A DNA stretch of 64,000 nt from Pelagibius sp964472095 (GCA_964472095.1 CAYYIV010000023.1:7516-71515), one strand, 5' to 3'. Positions 28,128-39,178 are shown, numbered from the stretch's first letter. Notes: generated by a model not told the origin, from the letters alone. A program made the numbers and translations.

Positions 28128-29576
28128 ATGAACCAACAGGCGGAAGGCGCAGCGTCCAGCGGGGAGCGCATCCACGCCACCGCGGTGATGCTCGCCGACC
28201 CTCAGCTGGGCGAGTGGACGGTGCTGCTGCGCGGCCCCTCGGGGGCCGGAAAGTCTGATCTGGCTTTGCGCCTGATCGATCGCGGGGCCGTCCTGGTCAG
28301 CGACGATCAGACCCTGTTGCGGGCCGTCGGTCCGCGGCTCTGGGCCGCCCCTCCGGCGGCCATCGCCGGCAAGCTGGAGGTGCGCGGCCTCGGCATCGCC
28401 GAACAGCCCTATCGGCCTGCCGCGCCCGTCGCTCTCATCGCCGATTTGCGCCCATCGGCCGAGATCGAACGCCTGCCGGCTGAGGCGGAGGAGATGCTTG
28501 CCGGCATCGCGATCCGGCGCATCGCGCTGGATCCGGCGCAGCTATCGGCACCGGAGAAGCTGCGGCTTGCGCTGCGGCAGGCCGCCTCGCTTATAATGCG
28601 CGCCGAAGCGGCGGCCGGCGCCGCGGCGGGCGCTGCTGGTGAGATGATGAGCGACGAGACCCAGGTCGAGGAGAGGCAGCCTGCCGGGCGCGACGACGGA
28701 CGCACGCGCTTGGTGCTGGTCACCGGCATGTCCGGGGCCGGGCGCTCGACGGCGCTGCGCGTGCTGGAGGACGAAGGCTACGAGGCCATCGACAACCTGC
28801 CGCTCAGCCTGCTGAACGCCGTGGTGCATGAGGTCGGACTGCAGCGACCGATCGCCGTCGGCGTCGACATCCGCACCCGCGACTTCGCCGTCGGGCCTAT
28901 CCTGGCGCAGCTCGACGGCCTGGCGGCCGATCCGCATTTCGCCATCACCCTGCTGTTCGTCGACTGCGATGACGAAGTGCTCGGCCGCCGCTTCACCGAG
29001 ACCCGCCGCCGCCATCCGCTGGCCCAGGGCCGGCCGGTCGCCGACGGCATTGCGGTGGAGCGCCGCCTGGTGGCGCCGCTGCGCGAGCGCGCCGACCTGG
29101 TGATCGACTCCTCTCACCTGACGCCGGCCGATCTGCGCCAGCAGCTGCTCGGCCGTTTCGGTCTCGAAGCCACCCTCGGCATGTCGGTCTTCGTCACCTC
29201 GTTTTCGTTTCGCCAGGGATTGCCGCGCGAGGCCGACCTGGTGTTCGACGTGCGCTTCCTCGCCAATCCGCACTACGACCCGGCGCTGAAGCCGCTCAGC
29301 GGCCAGAATGCTGCGGTGGCCGACTATGTGACCCAGGATGCCGGCTTCGCGCCCTTCTTCGGCCAGCTGACGGCGATGCTGGAGGGCCTGCTGCCGCGCT
29401 ACGAACGGGAGGGCAAAAGCTACCTGACCATTGCCGTGGGCTGCACCGGCGGGCGCCACCGCTCGGTCTTCGTGGCGGAGCGCCTAGCCGCCTGGCTCGG
29501 CGAACGCGGCCGCCAGGTCCATCTCGCTCACCGAGACATCGCCCGAGATCCGGCGCGTGCGGCTGGCGACCGATGA
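28128..29576 (+). CDS. HprK kinase domain fused in frame to RapZ
   Basis: One open frame of 482 residues encodes two proteins that are normally separate. Residues about 12-155 are the short alphaproteobacterial HPr kinase/phosphorylase (HprK), with Walker A G36-P-S-G-A-G-K-S43 and VLVSDDQ. An Ala/Gly linker (about 160-172, then MMSDETQ) leads to a full RapZ-type P-loop protein: G200-M-S-G-A-G-R-S207, YEAIDNLPLSLLN, and the C-terminal GCTGGRHRSVFVAERLA. No stop separates the halves. An internal ATG-ATG at codons 173-174 with GGTGAG before it could also give free RapZ. HprK phosphorylates HPr on serine; RapZ controls amino-sugar metabolism in enterics, with an unclear role in alphaproteobacteria. 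Confidence 0.9.
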   Translation: MNQQAEGAASSGERIHATAVMLADPQLGEWTVLLRGPSGAGKSDLALRLIDRGAVLVSDDQTLLRAVGPRLWAAPPAAIAGKLEVRGLGIAEQPYRPAAPVALIADLRPSAEIERLPAEAEEMLAGIAIRRIALDPAQLSAPEKLRLALRQAASLIMRAEAAAGAAAGAAGEMMSDETQVEERQPAGRDDGRTRLVLVTGMSGAGRSTALRVLEDEGYEAIDNLPLSLLNAVVHEVGLQRPIAVGVDIRTRDFAVGPILAQLDGLAADPHFAITLLFVDCDDEVLGRRFTETRRRHPLAQGRPVADGIAVERRLVAPLRERADLVIDSSHLTPADLRQQLLGRFGLEATLGMSVFVTSFSFRQGLPREADLVFDVRFLANPHYDPALKPLSGQNAAVADYVTQDAGFAPFFGQLTAMLEGLLPRYEREGKSYLTIAVGCTGGRHRSVFVAERLAAWLGERGRQVHLAHRDIARDPARAAGDR

Positions 29577-29715
29577 CGCTGTGGTTGAGCCGGCGATTGA
29601 CCCGTGAGTTGACCTGCGGCGGCGATTGGGCCCTTATCATGGCGGCAAAGGAAGGACAGCCATCGCGGCCCCGGCCGACTCCCGGGCCTCTGCGGTGGCG
29701 ACCAGGGAGCAAGGT

Positions 29716-30123
29716 ATGATCGGTCTGGTTTTGGTAACTCACGGGCGGCTGGCGGTGGAATTCGTCCATGCGCTGGAGCATGTCGTCGGGCCGCAGCAGA
29801 ACATCGCGGCGATCTGCATCGGGCCGGAAGACGACATGGAGCAGCGCCGTCGGGATATCATCGACGCGGTCGAAGCCGCGGACGAGGGAGACGGCGTCGT
29901 GCTGCTGACCGACATGTTCGGCGGTACACCGTCCAACCTGGCGATCTCCGTGCTCGACAAGGGGCAGGTCGAGGTCATCGCCGGCATCAATCTGCCGATG
30001 CTGATCAAGCTGACCGGCCTGCGCAGCTCGGCAACGCTGTCGGAAGCGGTGACCCAGGCACAGCTGGCCGGCCGCAAGTACATCAACGTCGCCTCGCAAC
30101 TGCTCGATGCGGACAAGGAATGA
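29716..30123 (+). CDS. PTS EIIA of the mannose family
   Basis: The 135-residue protein has the EIIA-Man fold with phospho-acceptor H9 (LVTHGRLAVEF), the MFGGTPSNLA segment and GINLPMLIKL. An in-frame extension to 29626 is rejected because an AGGGAGCAAGG sits directly before the ATG at 29716. No IIB, IIC or IID permease gene is near, as usual for the regulatory PTS of alphaproteobacteria. It would take phosphate from HPr and act as a regulator. HPr begins 10 bp downstream. Confidence 0.93.
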   Translation: MIGLVLVTHGRLAVEFVHALEHVVGPQQNIAAICIGPEDDMEQRRRDIIDAVEAADEGDGVVLLTDMFGGTPSNLAISVLDKGQVEVIAGINLPMLIKLTGLRSSATLSEAVTQAQLAGRKYINVASQLLDADKE

Positions 30124-30133
30124 CAGGCAGGGA

Positions 30134-30451
30134 ATGACCGCAAACCTGGACAGGCCCGACTCCAGGGTCGCGGCCGGCACGCCGGCGCGCCGCCGCGTTA
30201 CCATCTGCAACCAGAAGGGGCTGCACGCGCGCGCCGCGGCGAAGTTCGTCAAGCTGGCGGAACGCTTCGATGCGCGGGTCACGGTGGAAAAGAACGAAAC
30301 GCAGGTTCCCGGCTCCTCGATCATGGGCCTCATGATGCTGGCGGCGGGCCCGGGATGCGATATCGAGATCGAGGCAACCGGTCCGGACGCCCAACTCGCG
30401 GTGGACGCGCTGGCGCAACTGGTGGCCGGCAAGTTCGATGAAGACGGATAA
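30134..30451 (+). CDS. HPr phosphocarrier protein
   Basis: The 105-residue protein contains H31 in NQKGLHARAAAKF (the site phosphorylated by enzyme I) and S62 in GSSIMGLMMLA, 31 residues later, which is the HprK target. An N-terminal tail of about 20 residues precedes the domain. GGCAGGGA precedes the ATG. Its 3' end overlaps the enzyme I gene by 14 bp. It links the HprK domain encoded upstream to enzyme I and EIIA. Confidence 0.95.
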   Translation: MTANLDRPDSRVAAGTPARRRVTICNQKGLHARAAAKFVKLAERFDARVTVEKNETQVPGSSIMGLMMLAAGPGCDIEIEATGPDAQLAVDALAQLVAGKFDEDG

Positions 30452-32219
30452 GAAGAGCAAGAATCCTAGGGAGGAACAGATACTCGAGGGCCTCGGCGTC
30501 GCGCCGGGTGTTGCCATCGGGCCTGCCTACGTGCGCGAAGCCGGCGACGTGCAGGTCGTCGAGTACCACATCCCCGCAAGCAAGGTGAAGGCCGAGAAGG
30601 CGCGCCTCGCCGAGGCCGCGGCCAAGGCGGTGCGTCAGGTCGGCAAGCTGAAGGTCAAGGCGATCGGCATCCACGGCCTGGCCGCCGAGGAACTCGGCTA
30701 CCTGCTCGAGGCCCATCTGCAGATGCTGAATTCGACCCGCCTGATCGGCGGCATCGAGCGGCGCATCGAGGTCGACCGGCGCAACGCCGAAGCTGCCGTT
30801 ATGGCGGAGATCTCGGCTATCGCCCAGGAGTTCGCGGCGATGGAGGACAGCTATCTCAGCGCCCGGGCCGACGACGTGCGCGAGGTTGGCCACCGCATCC
30901 TGCGCTGCCTGACCGACGTTGAGTTCCACGGCTTCAGCGGCCTGGACCGCGGCAGCATCGTCATCGCCGAGGAGATCTCCCCGGCCGACACCGCCCTGAT
31001 GGATCCGCGCGAGATCGGCGGCTTTGCCTGCGTGCTGGGCGGCGCCGAGGGGCACACCGCGATCATGGCGCGTTCGCTCGGCCTGCCGGCGGTGGTCGGC
31101 GTGCCGAACCTGCTGCCGCGGGTGCGTGCCGGCGACATGCTGATCATCGACGGCAGCAACGGCCTGGTGATCGTCAACCCGACGCCGGCGCGCCTGATCG
31201 GCTACGAACGCCGCCTCAAGGATATGGCGCGCGAGACCCGCGCTCTGGCCCGCCTGCGCGACGTGCCAGCCGAGACGCGCGACGGCCAGCGTGTCACCCT
31301 GCAGGTGAACCTCGAGCTGCCGCGCGAGCTGGAGCATGCGACGGACTCCGGCGCCGAGGGCATCGGCCTCTTGCGCACGGAATTCATGTACATGAACCGC
31401 AACGACCTACCTGACGAGGAGGAGCAATACGTGGCCCTGGCCGAGATCGTGAAGGCCATGCAGGGCCGCCCGGTGACCGTGCGCACCCTCGACATCGGCG
31501 GCGAGAAGCTGGCTACCTCCCTCGGCGACCAGATCGGCGAGGCGGTCAATCCGGCGCTCGGCTTGCGGGCCATCCGCCTGTCTCTCAAGGAGCCGCAGCT
31601 GCTGCGTCCGCAGCTCGCCGCCATGCTGCGGGCCGGGGTGCACGGTCCCCTGCGCATCCTGCTGCCGATGATCACCAACCCTGGGGAGGTGCGGGCGGTG
31701 CGCAAGGAGCTGGAGAAGACCGCCCGCCGGCTGGCCCGCCGCGGCGTGGCCATCGCCGAACCGCTACCGCCGGTCGGCGTGATGATCGAGGTACCGGGAG
31801 CCGCGCTGTCCGCCGACTCCCTTGCCCAGACGGCCGATTTCTTCGCCATCGGCACCAACGATCTCACCATGTACACCCTGGCCATCGACCGTGGCGAGGA
31901 GCGTGTAGCGCATCTCTACAACCCGCTGCATCCGGCGGTACTGCGCCTCATCCAGTTCACCGTGGAGGCCGCCCTGCGTGCGCGCATCCCGGTTTCGGTC
32001 TGCGGTGAAATCGCTGGCGATCCGCGCTTCACCGCGCTCCTGATCGGCCTCGGCGTGCGCGATCTCTCGATGACCGCCAAGTCCATCCCGCGGGTGAAGA
32101 GCCGCATCCTCAGCTGTGACATGCATGCGGCCGGGCGGCGTGCCATGATGATCATGGAGCAGGTCGATAGCGGGCGGATTGCGGCCTTGCTCGACGATTT
32201 CAACGAAACGGCAAACTAG
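30438..32219 (+). CDS. ptsP: PTS enzyme I (phosphoenolpyruvate-protein phosphotransferase)
   Basis: The 593-residue enzyme has the phospho-histidine H206 in GGAEGHTAIMARSLGLP, the PEP-binding barrel motifs GIGLLRTEFMYM and IGTNDLTMYTLAIDRG, and the cysteine loop SVCGEIAGD. It lacks the N-terminal GAF domain of EI-Ntr, so it is EI proper in length. In alphaproteobacteria this gene is often labelled ptsP even without GAF. It starts the phosphate chain PEP to EI to HPr to EIIA. It overlaps HPr by 14 bp. Confidence 0.95.
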   Translation: MKTDKKSKNPREEQILEGLGVAPGVAIGPAYVREAGDVQVVEYHIPASKVKAEKARLAEAAAKAVRQVGKLKVKAIGIHGLAAEELGYLLEAHLQMLNSTRLIGGIERRIEVDRRNAEAAVMAEISAIAQEFAAMEDSYLSARADDVREVGHRILRCLTDVEFHGFSGLDRGSIVIAEEISPADTALMDPREIGGFACVLGGAEGHTAIMARSLGLPAVVGVPNLLPRVRAGDMLIIDGSNGLVIVNPTPARLIGYERRLKDMARETRALARLRDVPAETRDGQRVTLQVNLELPRELEHATDSGAEGIGLLRTEFMYMNRNDLPDEEEQYVALAEIVKAMQGRPVTVRTLDIGGEKLATSLGDQIGEAVNPALGLRAIRLSLKEPQLLRPQLAAMLRAGVHGPLRILLPMITNPGEVRAVRKELEKTARRLARRGVAIAEPLPPVGVMIEVPGAALSADSLAQTADFFAIGTNDLTMYTLAIDRGEERVAHLYNPLHPAVLRLIQFTVEAALRARIPVSVCGEIAGDPRFTALLIGLGVRDLSMTAKSIPRVKSRILSCDMHAAGRRAMMIMEQVDSGRIAALLDDFNETAN

Positions 32220-32383
32220 CCGCCTGTTAGCCGATCGGGCTTCGCCGTCCCGCGGTCTTGCGGCCCGGCGCCGGGGCTGATACATGAGCCGCTCAATTCT
32301 CGATCGAGGCGCGCCCGCGCCTGTTCCGGCAAAGGGCCGACCAGTCCCGGCGGCCCGATTTAGGCGAATGTAGGAAGGACAGC

Positions 32384-33784
<1,401 letters not shown>

Positions 33785-33989
33785 CCGGTCTTGCCGGGCG
33801 CAGACGGGAGGCGGATCGACGGCCCAGCTTGCCGGTTTCCCGGCTTCGGCTTAGAATCCCGCCTTGTGAGAGGGGCCTCGACAGAGCGCCGGCACTGCCG
33901 GCGGGGTGGGACAGCGGCGATCTGCGCGGCAGCGCGGTGCTTTGCCACCGACCCCTCCTGTGCCGTGCCGGCCGCTGCCGGAGGACCGG

Positions 33990-36383
33990 ATGGCTGAGGC
34001 CACTGGGCAGACCTGGAATCTGATCGGGGCCCTGATCTGGCCCTCGCTGCTGCTGATCTCCCTCATCGCCCTGGGGCTCTGCCTCTGGCTCGTTGCGTTG
34101 TCACGCCGCAAACTCGCCGCCAGCCTTGCCGAGACCGACACCGCGCGGCGCCGCGCCGCCGCCCTGAGCGACTCCCTGGCCGCCGCGCCCTGGCCGCAGA
34201 TTTCCCTCGCCAACACGCCGCCGGGCCCGGCGCCTGCCGCCGCCGCGCTGCTCGGCCTGCCGGACGACGCGCCGGTCACCGAGGGCCTGCTGCTTGCCTC
34301 GCTCGAAGTCACCTCGCGCGCGAAGATCGAAGCGGCGCTCAAGCAGCTGCGGCAGGACGGCACCGCCTTCGATCTCGACACGCGTCTCGCCGACGACGGC
34401 GGCCTGCTGGAATTGCACGGACGCCGCGGCGCTCTGGGCGGCGTCACGCTGTGGCTCGAGGACCGCTCGCAAGCGGTGCGCCGGGAAGCCGCGCTGAAGG
34501 CCGAGGCCAAGCACCTGCGCGGCATGCTCGACGGGCTGCCCCTCGCCATCTGGCTGCGCGACGGCGAGGGCAGCCTCACCGACTGCAACCGCTTCTACGC
34601 TGAGGCAGTCGACAGCGAAGTCGACATGGTGCGCAGCGACGGTACCGAACTGCTCGGTCGCGCCAAGGTGAACCAGGCTCAGACGCTGGCCCGCCAGGCG
34701 CGCGAAAGCGGCATGGCCTGCAGCGAGACCCATCACGTGGTGATGGGCGGCGCACGCCACCTGCTGGAAATCATCGAGCTGCCTTTCGGCCGCCACGCGA
34801 GCCTTGGCCTCGCCGTCGATCGCACTCAGCTGGAAGAGGTGCAGGCGGAGCTCGGTCGCCATATCCGCGTGCAGTCGGAGATGCTGGAGAACCTCTCCAC
34901 CGCGATCGCCATCTACGGACGCGACATGAGTCTGATGTTTTTCAACACGGCCTATGCGCGACTCTGGGACCTCGACGAGGATTTCCTGCAGGGCCATCCG
35001 CATCTTGGCGACGTGTTGGAGGCGCTCCGCGACCGCCGGCGCTTCCCGGAGTATCCCAACTTCCCGGCCTACAAGCGTGAAGTGCTGCAGAAGTATGCGA
35101 CACTCATCGCCCAGGAAGAGGAGCTGGTTCACCTGCCCGACGGCAGCACACTGCGAATGGTCGTCACGCCTCATCCCTTCGGCGGCATTCTGCTATCCTA
35201 CGAGGACGTCACCGACCGCCTGGCGCTGGAGCGCAGCTACAACACCCTGACCGAGGTGCAGCGAGAGACCATCGACAATCTCTACGAAGGCGTCGCGGTC
35301 TTTGGTGCCGACGGCCGCATGAAATTGTTCAATCCGGGGCTCTGCAGCATCTGGCAGCTCGACCCGGATTTCCTGCGCGGCGAGCCGCACGTGCGCGACG
35401 TGCTGCCGAAGATCCGGCACCTGTTCAACGTTTCGGAAAGGGACTGGCCCGAATTCGCCGAGCAGATGGTGGCGCGCACCACCGACCCCGACGCCCGCAG
35501 CGGGCGCTTCGAGCGCATCGACGACAGCGCCATCGACTGGGCGCAGGTGCCGCTGCCCGACGGCGGTGTGCTGTTCAGCTATGTAGATGTGACCGACACC
35601 CTGCGCGTCGAGCGGGCGCTGATCGAGCGTAACGAGGCGCTGGAGACTGCCGACCGTCTGAAGTCGGAGTTCATCGCCAATATCTCCTATGAGCTGCGCA
35701 CGCCGCTCAATGCCATCATCGGGTTCTCCGAGGTGCTCGAGAACCAGTTTTTCGGCGCGCTGAACGAGCGCCAGATGGAATACAGCCATGCCATCGTGCA
35801 GTCGTCCCAGCAGCTCATCGCGCTGATCAATGACATCCTCGACCTGGCCTCCATCGAGGCTGGCTACCTGCAACTCGACCTGCAGCCGACCAACGTCTTT
35901 TCTCTGCTGGAATCGATCTTCACCCTGGGCCGCGAGCGCGCGCACAGCCGCAGCATCGACCTGCGCCTCGAATGCGACGAGCAAGCCGGGGAGCTTATGG
36001 CTGACGGGCGGCGCCTGCGCCAAGCCCTCTTCAACTTGTTGTCCAACGCCCTGAAGTTCACCCGCGAAGGCGGGGTGGTGACGATCTCCGCCAAGCGCGA
36101 CGAAAAGGAGATGCTGCTGGAGGTTTCCGACACCGGCATCGGCATTCCCGAGGAGGACCGCGAGCGCGTCTTCGGCAGGTTCGAGCGCGGCTCGCGCGAG
36201 CAGCGCCACAGCGGCGCCGGGCTCGGGCTCTCGCTGGTCAAGAGCCTCATCGAGCTGCACGGCGGCCGCGTCGAGCTCGACTCGCGGGTCGGCGGTGGCA
36301 CCCGCGTCATCTGTCACGTGCCGCTCAGCCCCCTGCCCCTGGAGCAGGATTCGACGGCCATCGACCGCGACGTGGCGGAGTAG
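33990..36383 (+). CDS. divL: DivL-type sensor pseudokinase (Tyr in place of His)
   Basis: The 797-residue protein has one N-terminal membrane helix (about 10-37), about three PAS modules (roughly 175-280, 300-410 and 425-540), and a kinase core with HATPase boxes (DTGIGIPEEDRERVF, GAGLGLSLVKS). The expected phospho-acceptor is Y567 in IANISYELRTPLNAIIGF, where histidine kinases have S-H-E-L-R. This substitution is the hallmark of DivL, which in Caulobacter binds DivK and controls CckA-ChpT-CtrA. The position after ahcY and before tsaE fits alphaproteobacterial divL. GGAGG precedes the ATG at 33990. Confidence 0.88.
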   Translation: MAEATGQTWNLIGALIWPSLLLISLIALGLCLWLVALSRRKLAASLAETDTARRRAAALSDSLAAAPWPQISLANTPPGPAPAAAALLGLPDDAPVTEGLLLASLEVTSRAKIEAALKQLRQDGTAFDLDTRLADDGGLLELHGRRGALGGVTLWLEDRSQAVRREAALKAEAKHLRGMLDGLPLAIWLRDGEGSLTDCNRFYAEAVDSEVDMVRSDGTELLGRAKVNQAQTLARQARESGMACSETHHVVMGGARHLLEIIELPFGRHASLGLAVDRTQLEEVQAELGRHIRVQSEMLENLSTAIAIYGRDMSLMFFNTAYARLWDLDEDFLQGHPHLGDVLEALRDRRRFPEYPNFPAYKREVLQKYATLIAQEEELVHLPDGSTLRMVVTPHPFGGILLSYEDVTDRLALERSYNTLTEVQRETIDNLYEGVAVFGADGRMKLFNPGLCSIWQLDPDFLRGEPHVRDVLPKIRHLFNVSERDWPEFAEQMVARTTDPDARSGRFERIDDSAIDWAQVPLPDGGVLFSYVDVTDTLRVERALIERNEALETADRLKSEFIANISYELRTPLNAIIGFSEVLENQFFGALNERQMEYSHAIVQSSQQLIALINDILDLASIEAGYLQLDLQPTNVFSLLESIFTLGRERAHSRSIDLRLECDEQAGELMADGRRLRQALFNLLSNALKFTREGGVVTISAKRDEKEMLLEVSDTGIGIPEEDRERVFGRFERGSREQRHSGAGLGLSLVKSLIELHGGRVELDSRVGGGTRVICHVPLSPLPLEQDSTAIDRDVAE

Positions 36384-36400
36384 CGGAGCCGGCCAGGTCC

Positions 36401-37453
36401 TCAGCTGGCGGCCGGCACGCCCCTCGTGGTGGAGTACTCCCAGTGCAGCGCCTCTCCTGGGTAGACCAGCGGGCGGATGGCGTGGGCGGCGAGGGCGGCT
36501 TCCGAGAAGCCGGCGAGGATCAGTTTCAGCTTGCCCTGGTAGTGAGAGATGTCGCCGATGGCGAAGATGCCGGCATGGCTGGTCTCGCTGGTTGCCGGGT
36601 TGACGGCGATGTGGTGGTGCTCCAGTTCGAGCCCCCAGTCGGCGATGGGGCCGAGGTTCATGGAGAGCCCGAAGAAGGGCAGCAGGCTGTCGGCCGGCAG
36701 CAGCTTGTGGTGGCCTTCCAGGTCGGCCACTACGACGCCGCTCAACCGCCGCCCGTCGCCCTCCAGGCCGGCCAGCTGATAGGGGATCACCAGCTCGACC
36801 ATGCCGCTCTCCGCCAGGCTGTGGAGTTGCCGGACGCTCTCCGGCGCGGCGCGGAACTTGGGACGGCGGTGCACCACGTAGACCTTCTCGGCCAGTTCGG
36901 CCAGGGAGTTCGCCCAGTCGACGGCGGAATCACCGCCGCCGGCGATGACGATGCGCTGGCCGCGGAAGCTCTCGCGCCGCTGCACCAGATAGTGGACCGA
37001 ATTGCCCTCGTAGTCCTCGATGCCGGCCAGCGGTGGGCGGTTGGGGCCGAAGGCACCGCAGCCGGCGGCGATCACCACGGCGCTGGCATCGATGACCGTC
37101 CCCTTGGAGGTGGTCAGGCGCCAGCGGCCGTCGGCTTGCCGTTCGAGGCCGGTAACCTGCTGACCGAGGTGATAGACCGGGTCGAAGGGCGCGGCCTGCT
37201 CGGCCAGGCGGTCGACCAGGTCCTGGGCCAGGATGCGTGGATAGCCGGGGATGTCGTAGATCGGCTTCTCCGGATAGAGCGCCGCGCATTGGCCGCCGAT
37301 CATCTCCAGAGTGTCGATCACCTGGCAGCGCAGCTTCAGCATGCCGCACTCGAAGACGGCGAACAGGCCGACTGGTCCGGCACCGACGACGGCGACGTCT
37401 GTAATCAGCGGCGATACGAGGGGGGTGTCCGGCGTGAAGGTGGTGTCCGCCAA
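36401..37453 (-). CDS. ferredoxin/flavodoxin-NADP reductase (thioredoxin reductase-like)
   Basis: The FAD/NAD(P) enzyme resembles the YumC class of ferredoxin-NADP+ reductases: FAD loop VGAGPVGLFAVFECG, GGQCAALYPEKPIYD, NADPH loop IAGGGDSAVDWANSL and the end GIFAIGDISHYQGKLKLI. It lacks the CxxC of thioredoxin reductases. I favour a TTG start at 37453 because GGAGAAG lies 7 nt upstream; the open frame runs to 37552 with ATG options such as 37507 that lack a ribosome site. It is convergent with divL. It would supply or drain low-potential electrons; its ferredoxin partner is not in the window. Confidence 0.88.
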   Translation of the reverse strand: MADTTFTPDTPLVSPLITDVAVVGAGPVGLFAVFECGMLKLRCQVIDTLEMIGGQCAALYPEKPIYDIPGYPRILAQDLVDRLAEQAAPFDPVYHLGQQVTGLERQADGRWRLTTSKGTVIDASAVVIAAGCGAFGPNRPPLAGIEDYEGNSVHYLVQRRESFRGQRIVIAGGGDSAVDWANSLAELAEKVYVVHRRPKFRAAPESVRQLHSLAESGMVELVIPYQLAGLEGDGRRLSGVVVADLEGHHKLLPADSLLPFFGLSMNLGPIADWGLELEHHHIAVNPATSETSHAGIFAIGDISHYQGKLKLILAGFSEAALAAHAIRPLVYPGEALHWEYSTTRGVPAAS

Positions 37454-37640
37454 GCAACTTCTCCGAGGGTCGGCAGGGTCGGTGGATTCGGGGTGGGGTC
37501 CTTGCATTGTGGGCCCGGCGCCTAACATGGCGGCGGCGGCGGCGCATGACAAGCCGCTGTGGGCCTTCCCGGAGCCCCCTCGCCCGGCCGATAGCGGGAC
37601 AGTTGCCGCGCCGGGGTGCGCCCGCTAAAAGTGCCCCCAG

Positions 37641-38153
37641 ATGATGACCGCGATCGAGATGCCCGCCACTCCCGACCCGCCGCTCGACCTGTCGTTGCCC
37701 GACCTGGCGGCGACCGAGCGCCTTGGCCGCGCTCTGGCGCCCCTGCTGCGGCCGGGCGACCTGGTCGCCCTCTATGGTGACCTAGGGGCCGGCAAGACCG
37801 CTCTCGCCCGCGCCCTGATCCGCGCCCTGCCCGGCCCCGAAGGCGCCGCGACCGAAGAAGTGCCGAGCCCGACCTTCACCCTGGTGCAGACCTACGAGCG
37901 CGAACCGGCGCCGGTTTGGCACTTCGACCTCTACCGCCTCGACCGCGCGGAGGAAGTCCACGAGCTGGGTCTCTCGGAGGCGCTCGCCGAGGGCATCGCG
38001 CTGGTCGAGTGGCCGGAGCGCCTCGGCGCGCTGCTGCCGGCCGACGCTCTCTCGGTGACCCTCAGCTTCGACATGGCGGCGGGCGACGGCCGCCTCGCCC
38101 GCCTCATGGGCGGCGGCGACTGGCCGCGGCGGTTGGCGGAGTTGCGGATTTGA
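37641..38153 (+). CDS. tsaE: TsaE, tRNA t6A ATPase
   Basis: The 170-residue protein has the TsaE signature: Walker A GDLGAGKTALARA, the SPTFTLVQTYE motif and the HFDLYRLDRAEE block. It is the ATPase partner of TsaB-TsaD in N6-threonylcarbamoyladenosine synthesis on ANN-decoding tRNAs. Two ATGs are adjacent at the start. The stop overlaps the amgK TTG start by 4 bp. Confidence 0.95.
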   Translation: MMTAIEMPATPDPPLDLSLPDLAATERLGRALAPLLRPGDLVALYGDLGAGKTALARALIRALPGPEGAATEEVPSPTFTLVQTYEREPAPVWHFDLYRLDRAEEVHELGLSEALAEGIALVEWPERLGALLPADALSVTLSFDMAAGDGRLARLMGGGDWPRRLAELRI

Positions 38154-39178
38154 GCGAGGATCGCGAAGCGCGCTGCCGGCGTTTTCTGGAGAGCGCCGGC
38201 TGGGGTCAGGCGGACCGCCGGGTGCTGGCGGCCGATGCCTCCTTTCGGCGCTATGATCGGCTGACCCGCGGCGCCGAGCGCGCGGTGCTGATGGACGCGC
38301 CGCCGCCGCAGGAAAACGCCAAGATCTTCCACTACATCGCCCAGCGCCTGCTCGACATCGATCTGAGCGCGCCCCGCCCGCTGGCGATGGACGACGAGGC
38401 CGGCTTCCTGCTGCTTGAGGATTTCGGCGACCGCACCTTCACCCGCGCGCTGCAGCAAGGCGCCGACGAGGCGGAGCTCTATCGCCTCGCCACCGATACC
38501 CTGGTTGCGCTGCACCGGCGCTGGTGGCCCGATGTGCCCGGGCTGCCGTCCTACGACGAGACGCGGCTGCTCGCCGAGGCGGCCCTGCTGGTCGACTGGT
38601 ACCTGCCGGCGATGACCGGGCATGAGACGCCGGCGGCCCAGCGCGAATCCTATCTGGAGGCCTGGCACGAGGTGGTGCCGGCCATGCTGGCGGTGCCCCA
38701 CAAGCTGGTGCTGCGCGACTACCACGTCGACAACCTGATGGTCATCGAGGGGCGCGAGGGTATCGCCCGCTGCGGCTTGCTGGACTTCCAGGACGCCGTC
38801 ATCGGGCCGGTCAGCTACGATCTGGTCTCGCTGCTTGAGGATGCCCGCCGCGACGTCTCGCAGGCGGTGGTGACGGAAATGCTTGCGCGCTACCTGGACG
38901 CCATGCGCCCCGAGATCGACCGTTGGGCTTTCAGTGCGTCCTATGCCGCGCTCGGCGCCCAGCGTAATGCCAAGATCATCGGCATCTTCACCCGCCTCTC
39001 GCGCCGCGACGGCAAGCACGGGTACCTGCAGCACATCGCCCGTGTCTGGCGCCTGCTGGAGAGCGACCTGCAGCATCCCGCCCTGGCGCCGGTAAAGGCC
39101 TGGCTCGACCGCGAAGTGCCACCCGGGCTGCGCGGCGTGCCGGCAAAGCCGGACAGCCACAAGGAAGCGCAGGCATGA
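38150..39178 (+). CDS. amgK: AmgK-like N-acetylmuramate/N-acetylglucosamine 1-kinase
   Basis: The 342-residue aminoglycoside phosphotransferase-fold protein starts with a TTG that overlaps the tsaE stop (TTGA). The kinase motifs are LVLRDYHVDNLMV (catalytic loop) and GLLDFQDAVIGP (metal loop). Next to a MurU-like nucleotidyltransferase it fits the AmgK/MurU cell-wall sugar recycling route, in which MurNAc is phosphorylated at C1 and then made into UDP-MurNAc, bypassing MurA and thus fosfomycin. It overlaps murU by ATGA. Confidence in the pathway rests on the pair. Confidence 0.87.
   Translation: MSEDREARCRRFLESAGWGQADRRVLAADASFRRYDRLTRGAERAVLMDAPPPQENAKIFHYIAQRLLDIDLSAPRPLAMDDEAGFLLLEDFGDRTFTRALQQGADEAELYRLATDTLVALHRRWWPDVPGLPSYDETRLLAEAALLVDWYLPAMTGHETPAAQRESYLEAWHEVVPAMLAVPHKLVLRDYHVDNLMVIEGREGIARCGLLDFQDAVIGPVSYDLVSLLEDARRDVSQAVVTEMLARYLDAMRPEIDRWAFSASYAALGAQRNAKIIGIFTRLSRRDGKHGYLQHIARVWRLLESDLQHPALAPVKAWLDREVPPGLRGVPAKPDSHKEAQA

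Noticed and set aside
32220..32383. possible SAH riboswitch in front of ahcY
   Set aside because: I could not find the conserved core or the pseudoknot partner; only a small GC-rich hairpin is visible. A covariance-model search would decide.
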